Of a stretch of 64,000 nucleotides of DNA, positions 24,008 to 32,531 are shown piece by piece. The notes under the pieces were generated by a model. It ran no database searches. It saw only the letters and a list, made by a program, of their open reading frames with translations, and was not told where the DNA came from. Each line of letters starts with the position of its first letter. The first letter of the stretch is position 1. The position numbers were made by a program, and so were the translations under genes. The stretch covers positions 1 through 64,000 of the forward strand of contig JBCCYT010000004.1 in assembly GCA_039188975.1 (NCBI GenBank), read 5' to 3'. This DNA is from UBA11606 sp039188975 (GTDB lineage: Bacteria; Actinomycetota; Acidimicrobiia; Acidimicrobiales; Aldehydirespiratoraceae).

Positions 24008-25080
24008 CCGACATCGTTTCTGGCCGTGCCGCGGCAGACGCCGCCGACGAAGCGGAGCAGCCAACCGGCACGGCCCGACGCAAGCTCGGGCTCGGCTGGC
24101 TGCTGCTCGCATGCCTCGGGATCATCGCCGTGTGTACGCTGCTGCAGCTCACCCGTGGCGAGCCGAGTCTCTCGATCAACGAGATGATCGATGCCCTGCG
24201 CGGCGACCAGAGCGACACGGCGTCGTTCGTGGTGCAGGAGCTGCGGGCCCCGAGACTGATCGCCGGCATCGTCATCGGCGCTGCGCTCGGCGCGGCCGGC
24301 GTGCTGATGCAGGACTCGCTGCGCAACCCGCTGGCCGATCCGTCGCTACTCGGGGTCGCCCAAGGTGCGTCATTCGCGGTTGCGATCGTCACTTTCTACC
24401 CCGAGATCGCGCCGCCACTCCCCCGACCGATCCTCGCCCTGATCTCCGGCACGGCCACCGGCCTCCTCGTCGTCGTGATCGCCGGCAAGCTCCGAGATCC
24501 CATCCGGCTGCTGCTCGCCGGCGCAGTGGCATCAGCGTTCTTCGGCACGCTCACGTCGCTCGTCATCCTCTTCGCGCCCGAAGACCGCCTCGGCAACGTC
24601 GCCGGCTACCAACGCTTCGTCATCGGCTCGCTGAGCACCATGCAGTGGGAGACCGTGTGGCGAGTCGTGCCGTGGAGCTTGCCCGCCATTCCGCTGGTGT
24701 TCATCGCTGGCCGGGTGCTCAACGTCTTGAAGCTCGGCGACGACGTCGCCGTCACGATGGGCCTCGACCCCGGCCGGGCCCGCATCGCGCTGATGTTGAT
24801 CGCGATGGCGCTCGTCGCCCCCGGCTACGCGTTCGCCGGCCCGATCGCCTTCGTTGCCCTTCTCGCACCGCACATCGCCCGAGGTGCACTTCGATCGTCC
24901 GACGCTCGACCGGTCCTCGTCGGAGCAGCAGCGCTCGGCGCGACCCAGCTGATCGCCGCCGACGCGCTCGGACGACTCCTGCTGTTCCCATCGGAGATCC
25001 CCGCGGGGATCTGGACGATCGGCATCGCTGGGCTTCCCGCCATGTACTTCGTCGGCCGCATCCGGAGAACCGCCGCATGA
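24004..25080 (+). CDS. FecCD-family siderophore ABC permease 1
   Basis: 358 residues from ATG 24004 (ATGA overlap). About nine to ten membrane helices with the FecCD landmarks: 'LRAPRLIAGIVIGAALGAAG', 'MQDSLRNPLADPSLLGVAQGA' and near the end 'GPIAFVALLAPHIARGALRS', the coupling-helix region that contacts the ATPase. It forms half of the transmembrane channel with permease 2. The longer reading frame seen upstream is out of register with any gene signal. Confidence 0.92.
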   Translation: MTDIVSGRAAADAADEAEQPTGTARRKLGLGWLLLACLGIIAVCTLLQLTRGEPSLSINEMIDALRGDQSDTASFVVQELRAPRLIAGIVIGAALGAAGVLMQDSLRNPLADPSLLGVAQGASFAVAIVTFYPEIAPPLPRPILALISGTATGLLVVVIAGKLRDPIRLLLAGAVASAFFGTLTSLVILFAPEDRLGNVAGYQRFVIGSLSTMQWETVWRVVPWSLPAIPLVFIAGRVLNVLKLGDDVAVTMGLDPGRARIALMLIAMALVAPGYAFAGPIAFVALLAPHIARGALRSSDARPVLVGAAALGATQLIAADALGRLLLFPSEIPAGIWTIGIAGLPAMYFVGRIRRTAA

Positions 25081-26147
25081 TGACCCAAGACGACTTCGGC
25101 GCGCTGATGGGCGGCCACCGTCGCCGGCCGGTCCGAGCGATGGTGATCCTGGGGATCGGCAGCCTCGTCGCCTGGAGCCTGTCGGTGCGCTACTCGTACG
25201 GCCAGATCACCCTGAGCCCGGCCGCCGCGTATCGCGGTCTCTTCGAAACCGACGACGCCACCTTCCCGGAGATCATCGCCGTACTCGCCCGCATGCCGAG
25301 AGCCACGATGGCGATCCTCATCGGTGGCGGCCTCGGCATCGCCGGAGCCCTACTCCAGTCGGTGTACCGCAACCCGCTCGCTGGCCCGGGGATCACCGGC
25401 GTCAGTCCGGGAGCCACGACGGCCGTGATCCTCTGGGTCTTCTACGGGCCGGCAATCGACTCGGCGACCCAGGCCAACCTGACCCCGCTCGTCGCGGTCG
25501 CCGGGGGCGCACTCACCAGCCTCATCACCTTCGGTATCGCCAGCATGGCGGGCAAGGCCGACCCGATGCGGCTGATCCTGATCGGCATCCTGTTCGGTGG
25601 ACTGCTCGGCATCGTCACCCAGCTGATCCTGCTCAACGCCGGTCAGAACGCCGTCTTCATCCTTCGCTGGCTGGCGGGCAGCATCGAGATCGTCGGTTGG
25701 CAACAGGTTCGGATCGTCGCCATCGCGCTGCTGCTGCTCTCACCACTGGTCGTGTACTCGGTGTCGCTCGGGAACGTGCTGGCCCTCGGCGACGACCTCG
25801 CCCACGGTGTCGGCGAGCGGGTCACCCGAGCCCGGTTCATCATGCTGTTCACGGCCGCCGCGATCACGGCCGTGTCGGTTGCGTTCGTCGGCGGCATGAT
25901 CTTCGTCGGGCTGATCGCGCCACACATCGCTCGTCGCTATGTCGGGGGCGACATGCGGCGACTGGTGCCCGCCGCCGCCATGACCGGCACGAGCCTCGTC
26001 ATCGTCGCCGACCTGGCCGCGCGCAGCCTTCGGCCCGCTGAGTGGAACCTGCCGTTCCCCGTCAGCGCCGCGACCTTGCCCACCGGCATGATCCTCACCC
26101 TGATCGGGGCGGTCTTCTTCGCCCGGGTCGTCAGGAGAACCCCGTGA
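25077..26147 (+). CDS. FecCD-family siderophore ABC permease 2
   Basis: 356 residues; the ATGATG start overlaps the stop of permease 1. Landmarks are 'MPRATMAILIGGGLGIAGAL', 'LQSVYRNPLAGPGITGVSPG' and 'GGMIFVGLIAPHIARRYVGG'. It partners permease 1 as a heterodimer, as in FepDG or FhuB-like systems. The GTG of the ATPase overlaps its stop. Confidence 0.92.
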   Translation: MMTQDDFGALMGGHRRRPVRAMVILGIGSLVAWSLSVRYSYGQITLSPAAAYRGLFETDDATFPEIIAVLARMPRATMAILIGGGLGIAGALLQSVYRNPLAGPGITGVSPGATTAVILWVFYGPAIDSATQANLTPLVAVAGGALTSLITFGIASMAGKADPMRLILIGILFGGLLGIVTQLILLNAGQNAVFILRWLAGSIEIVGWQQVRIVAIALLLLSPLVVYSVSLGNVLALGDDLAHGVGERVTRARFIMLFTAAAITAVSVAFVGGMIFVGLIAPHIARRYVGGDMRRLVPAAAMTGTSLVIVADLAARSLRPAEWNLPFPVSAATLPTGMILTLIGAVFFARVVRRTP

Positions 26148-26968
26148 CCGAAACCGAACCGACCGTCACGGCGCTGTCCGCCGGCGCGATCCACGCCGGC
26201 TACGGCGCGGCGAAGATCCTCGACGACGTTGACATGGATGCCATGCGGGGCAAGATCACGGTGCTGGTCGGGCCCAATGGTTGCGGGAAGTCGACCCTGC
26301 TGCGGGTATGCAGCCGACTGCTCGACCCGACCGAGGGATCGGTGGTGATCGATGGCGATGACGTCGCCGCACTCGGCATGCGCGAGCTCGCCCGACGCAT
26401 GGCGGTGCTCCCCCAGGCGCCGAACACCCCGCCCCACTTCACCGTTCGCGAACTCGTCGAGCAGGGGCGATACGCCCACATCGGGCCGCTCGGCATGCTG
26501 CGTCGCCACGACGACGAAGCCATCGACCGGGCGATCGAACGCTCCGGCATGTTGGCCTACGAGCACCGCGACGTCGACACCTTGTCAGGCGGCGAACGGC
26601 AGCGGGCCTGGTTCGCGCTCGCGCTCGCCCAGGACACCCCGCTGCTCGTCCTCGACGAACCGACCACCCACCTCGACATCGGTGCCCAATGGGACGTGCT
26701 CGAGCTGGTGCAGGAACTCAACGCCGACCACGGGGTGACCGTGCTGGCCGTCCTCCACGACCTCAACCACGCCGCGACGATCGCCGATCACATGGTGGTG
26801 CTGCAGTCGGGACGGGTCGTGCGTTCAGGCCCGCCGTGGGAGGCGCTCGATCAGCAGATCCTGGCTGACGTCTTTGGTGTCGACGCCACGATCACACCCG
26901 ACCCTCGAACCGGCGTACCGGTCATCATCCAGCACGGCACCGCCAAGCGGGCCGGCCTCACGGCCTGA
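26144..26968 (+). CDS. Iron-siderophore ABC transporter ATPase
   Basis: 274 residues from GTG 26144 (GTGA overlap). Walker A GPNGCGKST, Q-loop 'MAVLPQAPNTPPHFTVRELV', signature LSGGERQR, Walker B 'PLLVLDEPTTHLDIGAQWDV' and the switch His in 'LAVLHDLNHA'. This is the FepC/FhuC type, which drives the two FecCD permeases. The gene ends 3 bp from the convergent siderophore reductase. Confidence 0.94.
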   Translation: MTETEPTVTALSAGAIHAGYGAAKILDDVDMDAMRGKITVLVGPNGCGKSTLLRVCSRLLDPTEGSVVIDGDDVAALGMRELARRMAVLPQAPNTPPHFTVRELVEQGRYAHIGPLGMLRRHDDEAIDRAIERSGMLAYEHRDVDTLSGGERQRAWFALALAQDTPLLVLDEPTTHLDIGAQWDVLELVQELNADHGVTVLAVLHDLNHAATIADHMVVLQSGRVVRSGPPWEALDQQILADVFGVDATITPDPRTGVPVIIQHGTAKRAGLTA

Positions 26969-26971
26969 CGA

Positions 26972-28057
26972 TCAGGTCTTGCGCCAGTAGCCGACAAGCG
27001 TCACCTGCGACGCCGGAATCTCCAGCTCGCGCCGCAGATACTTGCGGACCGATGTCATCGTCCGTGACTCACCCGCACCGAAGACCTGGATGTCGTCGAC
27101 CCGCTCGGTGATCAACGCCCGGGCCCGATCGACGAGTGCGGTTCCCGTGCCGGGTTCGGTGTCGCCTCGGTGGCACCAGTGCACGGTCACACCGGGGCGG
27201 TCGGTGAGGTCGAATTCGGCGGCGCCGTCAGCGATCTCCATCACGATGTCGGCTGGCACATCGGTCGGCAGCTCGTCGAGCGACGCAAGGGTGGCAGCCG
27301 CGCCGGTTTCGTCACACACACCGACGAATCGGGAGACGCCGGTCAGGTTCTCGCCCGCCCGCCGAGGACCCCACACGGTGATCGAATCGCCAACCGATGC
27401 AGTCGCGGCCCAGCCGCCGATCGTGTGGGGGTCGTCGCCGTGCAACGCCACCCAGACCTCGATGGTTTTCGCGTCCGGGTCGTAACGGCGCACCGAGTAG
27501 GTCGCCCCTTTCGGCCGGACGTCGGGGTCCATGGCCTGCAACTCCGACAGCCGAATCACGTCGGGGATCGGTCGTCCCGGCAGATCGAGGAAGAGCGTCA
27601 TCGACTGATCACCGCCCTTGTGATCCCAGCCTTCGACCGGACCGAGGGTGAACGCTCGCAGCTGGGCGTTGAGATCGACCGTCTGTTGGATGGTGCAGCG
27701 GTAGGTGCCCTGCAGCTCGTTGTTCGCCAGGCTGGCCTCGATCTTGGTCAGGGGATCGTCGGGGCGAGCGGCGCGGGCCTGATGGAGCAAATCGAGCAGC
27801 GCGTGTTCGAGACCACCCAGATCGGCAATCGGTTCGGCGAAATCGAACCGGACCGGGCGGGTTCCCGCAGGGGTGGTGACCTCGGCGTCGGCCCCACGCG
27901 GATCGATGCCCAGCAACGTTGCGTCGGCGATGTCGTCGTCGGCCTCGTACCACCGGCTCACGAAGGCGAAGGCATCGGAGAAGCCCTCGTTGATCAAATC
28001 GAGAATGCCGTCGATCTGATCAGCGGTTTCGGCGTCGAACGCAGCGGGCTCGGTCAT
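26972..28057 (-). CDS. Siderophore-interacting protein (ferric-siderophore reductase)
   Basis: 361 residues from ATG 28057, with GGAG 7 nt upstream. An N-terminal extension of about 110 residues precedes the FAD-binding barrel ('LRAFTLGPVEGWDHKGGDQS', 'MTLFLDLPGRPIPDVIRLSE') with the 'RRYDPDAKTIEVWVALHG' and 'GPRRAGENLTG' motifs. The NAD(P)H domain ends in 'VTLVGYWRKT'. These match the SIP family (ViuB/FscN-like), which reduces Fe(III)-siderophores in the cytoplasm to free the iron. Its convergent position next to the uptake operon supports that substrate class for the transporter. Confidence 0.9.
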   Translation of the reverse strand: MTEPAAFDAETADQIDGILDLINEGFSDAFAFVSRWYEADDDIADATLLGIDPRGADAEVTTPAGTRPVRFDFAEPIADLGGLEHALLDLLHQARAARPDDPLTKIEASLANNELQGTYRCTIQQTVDLNAQLRAFTLGPVEGWDHKGGDQSMTLFLDLPGRPIPDVIRLSELQAMDPDVRPKGATYSVRRYDPDAKTIEVWVALHGDDPHTIGGWAATASVGDSITVWGPRRAGENLTGVSRFVGVCDETGAAATLASLDELPTDVPADIVMEIADGAAEFDLTDRPGVTVHWCHRGDTEPGTGTALVDRARALITERVDDIQVFGAGESRTMTSVRKYLRRELEIPASQVTLVGYWRKT

Positions 28058-28175
28058 GAGTTCACTCCAAGGGGCGTCGGTGATTCGGTGAACGCTGCGA
28101 CGTCTCCGTGAGCATGGCACAGAAGCGAACGAGCGGCTGTGGAAGGGGTCAGACCACCGTCGGGTTTCCTTCTCC

Positions 28176-29093
28176 ATGCGCCGTTTCGTCCCGTTTCTCG
28201 CTGCGATCACGATCATCGCGGCCGCATGTGGCGGAAGTGACGACACCGTTTCTGTCACCGAGGGAACCATTCCACGGGTCGACACGTCGATCGCGTCGGT
28301 GCCGCTCGACGAGGTCGTGTTCGACACGTTCGACGGCGGGTCGGTTCCCCTGAGTGAGGCGGACGAGGCAACGATCGACCGGCTGCTCGATGCCATCCCC
28401 CCGGTCGACGACCCGACGTTCGAGTCGCCGTCCGATGCTGGTTGGCTCGATGACGACGCACTGGTGATCGTGGTCGAACGCGACGACGTCAGCCGGGCGT
28501 ACCCGATCTTGATTCTCGATCTCCACGAGATCGTGCACGACTCGATCGGCGATGACGAGTTCGTCGTGACCTACTGCCCGTTGTGCGGCAGCGCTCTCGT
28601 CTTCGACCGCGAGACGGATCAGGGCCTCATCACCTTCTCCAACACGAGCGCGCTCTACGAGAACGACATGGTCATGGTCGACCGCGAAACCGGGAGTTAC
28701 TGGTGGCAGACAGCCGGGCGATCGATCGTCGGACCGCGGACCGGCGAAACCCTCAACTTGGTCTCGTCGCAGGTCGCCCGCTTCGGTGACTGGGCCGACG
28801 CTCACCCCCGCGGTGACGTGCTGGTTCGCCCGATCGAGGGCCGCAACTACAGCCGAGACCGGTTCGCCGGCTACGCCGAACGCCTCGACGAGGGGCGCAC
28901 GCCGTTTCCCGTGAGCCCAGAGGTGTTCGACGACGATCGTCTCGCGCCGAGCACTCGAGTCACGATCGCTCAGGTCGACGGGGTCTGGACCGCCTGGGTC
29001 GCCGGGACGGAACCAGACCTCGACGTGCCGACCGCATCGATGTTCTGGTTCGCAGCGGTGTCGGCCTACCCCACGCTCGAGCTGGGCGAGTAG
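28176..29093 (+). CDS. DUF3179 lipoprotein
   Basis: 305 residues with a lipoprotein signal (lipobox IIAAAC). The DUF3179 hallmark 'FVVTYCPLCGSALVFDRETD' is present, together with 'SRAYPILILDLHEIVHDSIG' upstream and 'SYWWQTAGRSIVGPRTGE' downstream. The family is widespread in marine and soil bacteria, carries a Cys pair in YCPLCGS, and has no settled function. Its stop overlaps the start of the TauE/SafE gene by one base, suggesting the two work together. Confidence 0.85.
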   Translation: MRRFVPFLAAITIIAAACGGSDDTVSVTEGTIPRVDTSIASVPLDEVVFDTFDGGSVPLSEADEATIDRLLDAIPPVDDPTFESPSDAGWLDDDALVIVVERDDVSRAYPILILDLHEIVHDSIGDDEFVVTYCPLCGSALVFDRETDQGLITFSNTSALYENDMVMVDRETGSYWWQTAGRSIVGPRTGETLNLVSSQVARFGDWADAHPRGDVLVRPIEGRNYSRDRFAGYAERLDEGRTPFPVSPEVFDDDRLAPSTRVTIAQVDGVWTAWVAGTEPDLDVPTASMFWFAAVSAYPTLELGE

Positions 29094-30262
29094 TGCCGCA
29101 ATCGAGTCGTCTTCGGTCGCGGGCCGTGTGGATCTTGCCGGCTGCGTTCACCGTCGGTTGGGTTGCGTATGTGACGCTCGCCGGCCACGGCGAGCGGGTC
29201 ATCGAACACTGGCGAGCGGCAGCGACGATGGCGTTCGGCAGCTTCGTCGCCGGCTCGACGCCGCAAGGCGGAGGCGCCGTCGCGTTTCCGGTGTTCACCA
29301 AGGTGCTCGCCGTACCTGCAGAAGTCGCCCGATCGTTCTCCTTGAGCATCCAGGCCACCGGCATGATGATGGCCTCGTTGACGATCCTCATCGCCGGTCG
29401 AGCAATCGATCGCAAAGCGCTCGGGCTGGCGACCGCCGGTGGTGCGATCGGGCTCGTCATCGGGCTGTTGGCGCTCGGCGATCCCTCCCGTTTGTTCTGG
29501 CCTTCTCGCCTCGATGCGGCCTATGTGAAGGTGGCATTCACGGTGGCCATCTTCGCCGTCGCCGTCGTCGTCTCCCTCTGCGCAGGCCGGTCGACGAAGA
29601 ACGAGACCGTCCCGCACTGGAACGGTCGATCGGTTGGCGTGGTGCTCGGGTTCTCCATGATCGGCGGCATCTTCAGCTCGCTCGCCGGTTCGGGTGTCGA
29701 CGTGTTGCTCTTCATCTTCTTGGTCCTCATCGCCGACGTGCATCCCAAGGTCGCCATCCCGACCAGCATCATCGCCATGGCCGTCGTGTCGTCGATCGGC
29801 TTCGTCCTACTCGGCTTCGTCGACGGCCAGCTGTCGATCGAACGGCTCGGCGATCAGGTGGTGGCGGTCGGTGGCGACCCGATCGAGGCATCCGCCGCAA
29901 CCCGTTTCGATCTCTTCGGCATCTGGCTGGCCGCAGCACCCGTCGTCGTGTGGGGCGCGCCGCTCGGTTCGTGGGCAGCCGCGAAGGCGTCCGAACGGGC
30001 GGTGATCTGGTTCGTCGGGTTGATGGCGATGGCCGAAGTGATCACCACGGTCATCTTCCTCGACCGGCTCCGCACCGACCCGGCGTTGGCCGCGTTCGGT
30101 CTCATCGGCCTGATCGGGGTGATCGTCGGGATCCGTCGCATCGGTGCCCTCAGTCGCTACATCGCCATCGACACCGGGCGGGCACCGTCCTCGACGGACG
30201 CCGATCAGACCCCGCAGCCAACGTCGAGCACAGCTCGAGGCTCCGCGTCCTCGACGTCGTAG
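29093..30262 (+). CDS. TauE/SafE-family sulfite/organosulfonate exporter
   Basis: 389 residues from GTG 29093. Eight or nine predicted membrane helices in two halves, with the repeated small-residue motif 'GSFVAGSTPQGGGAVAFPVF' in the first half and 'SMIGGIFSSLAGSGVDVLLF' in the second, as in the TauE/SafE (PF01925) family. These carry sulfite, sulfoacetate or similar anions outward. The substrate here is not determined. The last 58 bp overlap the 3' end of the convergent gene. Confidence 0.85.
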   Translation: MPQSSRLRSRAVWILPAAFTVGWVAYVTLAGHGERVIEHWRAAATMAFGSFVAGSTPQGGGAVAFPVFTKVLAVPAEVARSFSLSIQATGMMMASLTILIAGRAIDRKALGLATAGGAIGLVIGLLALGDPSRLFWPSRLDAAYVKVAFTVAIFAVAVVVSLCAGRSTKNETVPHWNGRSVGVVLGFSMIGGIFSSLAGSGVDVLLFIFLVLIADVHPKVAIPTSIIAMAVVSSIGFVLLGFVDGQLSIERLGDQVVAVGGDPIEASAATRFDLFGIWLAAAPVVVWGAPLGSWAAAKASERAVIWFVGLMAMAEVITTVIFLDRLRTDPALAAFGLIGLIGVIVGIRRIGALSRYIAIDTGRAPSSTDADQTPQPTSSTARGSASSTS

Positions 30263-31170
30263 ATGACCGTTCCGGCGCCTTCGTAGTAGCGGTCGTTGAC
30301 CGCGACCTCCATCCGGCCATCGCCATTCAGATCCGCTACCGCACCGACCCGGTAGGTCACGAGATAGATCGACGGCGCGTCCAGGTCGAGGTCGTAGCGG
30401 AAGAACCCGAGCACCGAGGTCTCGATCTCGCCATCGACGACGGTGCGCAGCAGCGCGATCGAGTAGTCACCGTCCTCGAACGCGGCGTCTGGCCCAGAGA
30501 ACACCCCGGCGTGGCCCGCGGTGATGATCACTTCGTCGACCCCGTCACCCTCCAGGTCAGCACGTATGACCTGACGCAAGACGGGAACGGCATTCGCCAA
30601 GCCTTGCTCAGCCAGCGCATCGGCGACGATCGCACGATACGTCTCACTGTCGTTGGAGAGCAGCTCGACGTCGCGGGGAACGACATCCCAATCCGCGGCA
30701 ACCGCCAGCGCAGTGTTGTCGCCCCACGTGGACTCGATCACGCCATCCACCCAGCGCGCGCCGTCGACGAACTCGCAGCCGTTCCCGACCTCTCCCGACA
30801 CCGCGCTGGTGACCTCATCACCGATGCGGACAACGGCGTAGGTCTCGCCCATCCTCGCGGGCAGCTCGCCCTCGCCGAGCGCGAACCACGCCCCGTCGGC
30901 GGACCATCCAGCGACGCCGGTCGCCGCCACGATCACGCCCGAGGCTGGTGGCACCGGAATCGTCGTGCTGGTTGTCGATGCGTCGATCGCTTCCGTTTCG
31001 GTCGGCGTCGGCGCAACGGTCGAGGTCGGGGCAACCGATGTGGTCGACTCCACGGCGGAGACTTCCCCCACCGGAGGTTCCGTTTCGGGCAGTCGGTTGA
31101 GCAGCGCCACGACGACCAACATCGCGACGGCGAGGCCCGCACCGACACCCACCATCAGCCGCTGGTTCAT
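30205..31170 (-). CDS. Membrane-anchored protein with VCBS/FG-GAP-like repeats
   Basis: 321 residues from ATG 31170, set by a TACGGT box 6 nt upstream. One N-terminal helix ('LMVGVGAGLAVAMLVVVALL') without a lipobox anchors it, followed by a Thr/Pro/Ser-rich linker. The outer domain holds two calcium-loop-like repeats, DLEGDGVDEVIITAG and DLNGDGRMEVAVND, resembling FG-GAP/VCBS units, and a few Cys. It is probably a surface protein of unknown role. No homologue with known function is recognised. Confidence 0.7.
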   Translation of the reverse strand: MNQRLMVGVGAGLAVAMLVVVALLNRLPETEPPVGEVSAVESTTSVAPTSTVAPTPTETEAIDASTTSTTIPVPPASGVIVAATGVAGWSADGAWFALGEGELPARMGETYAVVRIGDEVTSAVSGEVGNGCEFVDGARWVDGVIESTWGDNTALAVAADWDVVPRDVELLSNDSETYRAIVADALAEQGLANAVPVLRQVIRADLEGDGVDEVIITAGHAGVFSGPDAAFEDGDYSIALLRTVVDGEIETSVLGFFRYDLDLDAPSIYLVTYRVGAVADLNGDGRMEVAVNDRYYEGAGTVIYDVEDAEPRAVLDVGCGV

Positions 31171-31176
31171 ACCCCG

Positions 31177-31182
31177 ACCGTA
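31177..31182 (-). promoter_or_regulatory. Leaderless -10 box (TACGGT) of VCBS-like gene
   Basis: TACGGT on the minus strand ends 6 nt before the ATG at 31170. Confidence 0.5.
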
Positions 31183-31189
31183 GACGCGA

Positions 31190-31217
31190 CGGAGCGGCAC
31201 CCGAAGGTGCCGCTCCG
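31190..31217 (-). terminator. Stem-loop terminator of glnII
   Basis: A perfect 12-bp stem (CGGAGCGGCACC with its complement) closes a 4-nt loop that reads TTCG on the minus strand, the ultrastable C(UUCG)G tetraloop. It lies 27 bp past the glnII stop. No U-tract follows, as is common in actinobacterial terminators. Confidence 0.6.
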
Positions 31218-31243
31218 GTCAAGCCCTCGATCGGCGCTCTGGC

Positions 31244-32257
31244 TTACGCCAGCGCGCTACCGATCGTGTTGGTCAGCAGGGTGGCGACCACGTACGGGTC
31301 GGCGTTGGCGTTCGGGCGACGATCCTCGATGTAGCCCTTCTGATCCTGCGCGACCTGCCACGGAATGCGGATCGACGCACCACGGTCGGAGACGCCGTAG
31401 CTGAACTGGTCGTAGCGCTGGGTCTCATGCTCGCCGGTGAGGCGATCCTCGATGCCGATGCCGTAGCCCTCGAGGTGCTTGGCGGGCACGCCCTCGGCGC
31501 CCATTGCCTCACACGCAGCGATGATGGGGTCGTAACCCTCACGCATGGCCTTGGTCGAGAAGTTGGTGTGCATACCAGCACCGTTCCAGTCGCCCTTCAT
31601 CGGCTTGGCCTCGATCGAGACCTCGACGCCGTGTTCCTCAGCGAGACGGAAGAGCAGGTAGCGAGCAACCCACAGGTGGTCGCCGACGGCGACCGTGTCG
31701 GCCGGGCCGATCTGGAACTCCCACTGGCCGGGCATGACCTCGGCGTTGGTGCCCGAGATGGCAAGACCAGCTTCGATGCACGCAGTCGTGTGGGCCTCGA
31801 TGAGGTCACGGCCGTGGATCTTCACGGCGCCGACACCGCAATAGTAGGGGCCCTGCGGACCGGGGAAACCGCCAGCAGGGAAGCCGGCCGGCCAACCGGT
31901 GATCGGATCGAGGAGGGTGTACTCCTGCTCGAGACCGAACCACGGCTCCTGATCGCCGTACTTCTCGAACGCCTCGACGGCAGCCGCGCGGGTGTTGGTC
32001 GGGTGCGGCGACATGTCGGCGGTGAGCAGCGTCTCGCACAGCACGAGGATGTTGTCGCCGCCGCGGATCGGGTCCGGGCACTGGAAGACGGGCTTGAGGA
32101 CGACATCGGAGTTGTCGCCGGTCGCCTGGTTGGTGCTGGAGCCGTCGTAGCCCCAGATGCCGGGCTCAGCGCCGTCGGCGAGGATCTTGGTCTTGGAGCG
32201 GATCTCACGGGTCGGCTCGGAGCCGTCGATCCACAGGTATTCAGCCCGGTAGGCCAT
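31244..32257 (-). CDS. glnII: Glutamine synthetase type II (GSII)
   Basis: 337 residues from ATG 32257, with AAGGAAG just upstream. Landmarks of the eukaryote-like GSII family are 'YLWIDGSEPTREIRSKTKIL', 'PGIWGYDGSSTNQATGDNSD', 'PWFGLEQEYTLLD', 'GVGAVKIHGRDLIEAH', 'PGQWEFQIGP' and 'GDWNGAGMHTNFSTKAMR'. It condenses ammonia and glutamate with ATP. GSII occurs in Streptomyces, Frankia and rhizobia beside GSI. It diverges from a GSI gene coupled to a GlnR-like regulator; the 274-bp gap between them probably controls both. Confidence 0.96.
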   Translation of the reverse strand: MAYRAEYLWIDGSEPTREIRSKTKILADGAEPGIWGYDGSSTNQATGDNSDVVLKPVFQCPDPIRGGDNILVLCETLLTADMSPHPTNTRAAAVEAFEKYGDQEPWFGLEQEYTLLDPITGWPAGFPAGGFPGPQGPYYCGVGAVKIHGRDLIEAHTTACIEAGLAISGTNAEVMPGQWEFQIGPADTVAVGDHLWVARYLLFRLAEEHGVEVSIEAKPMKGDWNGAGMHTNFSTKAMREGYDPIIAACEAMGAEGVPAKHLEGYGIGIEDRLTGEHETQRYDQFSYGVSDRGASIRIPWQVAQDQKGYIEDRRPNANADPYVVATLLTNTIGSALA

Positions 32258-32531
32258 GTCGCTTCCTTGTTTGGTGTTGGGAACGGTGCCCGCAGTGCAT
32301 AGCGCACGTCGGTTCTCTGTGCTGGGTTGCGCGGAGGTAGGCCGAACGCCGTTGTCCGGGTCATTCCAACGCTGAGCGCTGAGGCTTCCAGCCTCCAATT
32401 ACTGAGCTGTTGCCCAATTGTGAACGGAGTGTGAACGGGCTCTCATCGCCCTGGCGGCGTTGTCAGGAACCCGGCACCCTTGGGCCAGCCCCGCACCTCG
32501 CGGGGTCGAGAACCGCCGCAGGAGCAGCCCG
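32258..32531. promoter_or_regulatory. Divergent glnII-glnA control region
   Basis: 274 bp without a credible open frame. It contains the ribosome sites of both genes near its ends and a direct repeat GTGAAC at 32420-32425 and 32431-32436, on an 11-bp period. A weaker GTTGCC lies a further 11 bp upstream at 32409. GlnR of Streptomyces binds half-sites on an 11-bp period, so this is the best operator candidate; the half-site sequence does not match the Streptomyces consensus exactly. Confidence 0.45.
32420..32436 (+). promoter_or_regulatory. Candidate GlnR-type operator (two GTGAAC direct repeats)
   Basis: Two identical GTGAAC hexamers start 11 bp apart, one helical turn, about 95 bp upstream of glnA. 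The adjoining glnA-linked gene encodes a GlnR-like regulator. Assignment is by spacing and context only. Confidence 0.4.

Noticed and set aside
31190..31217. Hairpin considered as an operator for the VCBS-like gene
   Set aside because: The long perfect stem with a TTCG loop just past glnII fits a terminator better, although it may overlap the -35 region of the next promoter.
29128..31404. A 758-codon plus-strand frame spanning TauE/SafE and the next gene
   Set aside because: It runs through two real genes in the wrong frame and its product is low-complexity basic sequence.
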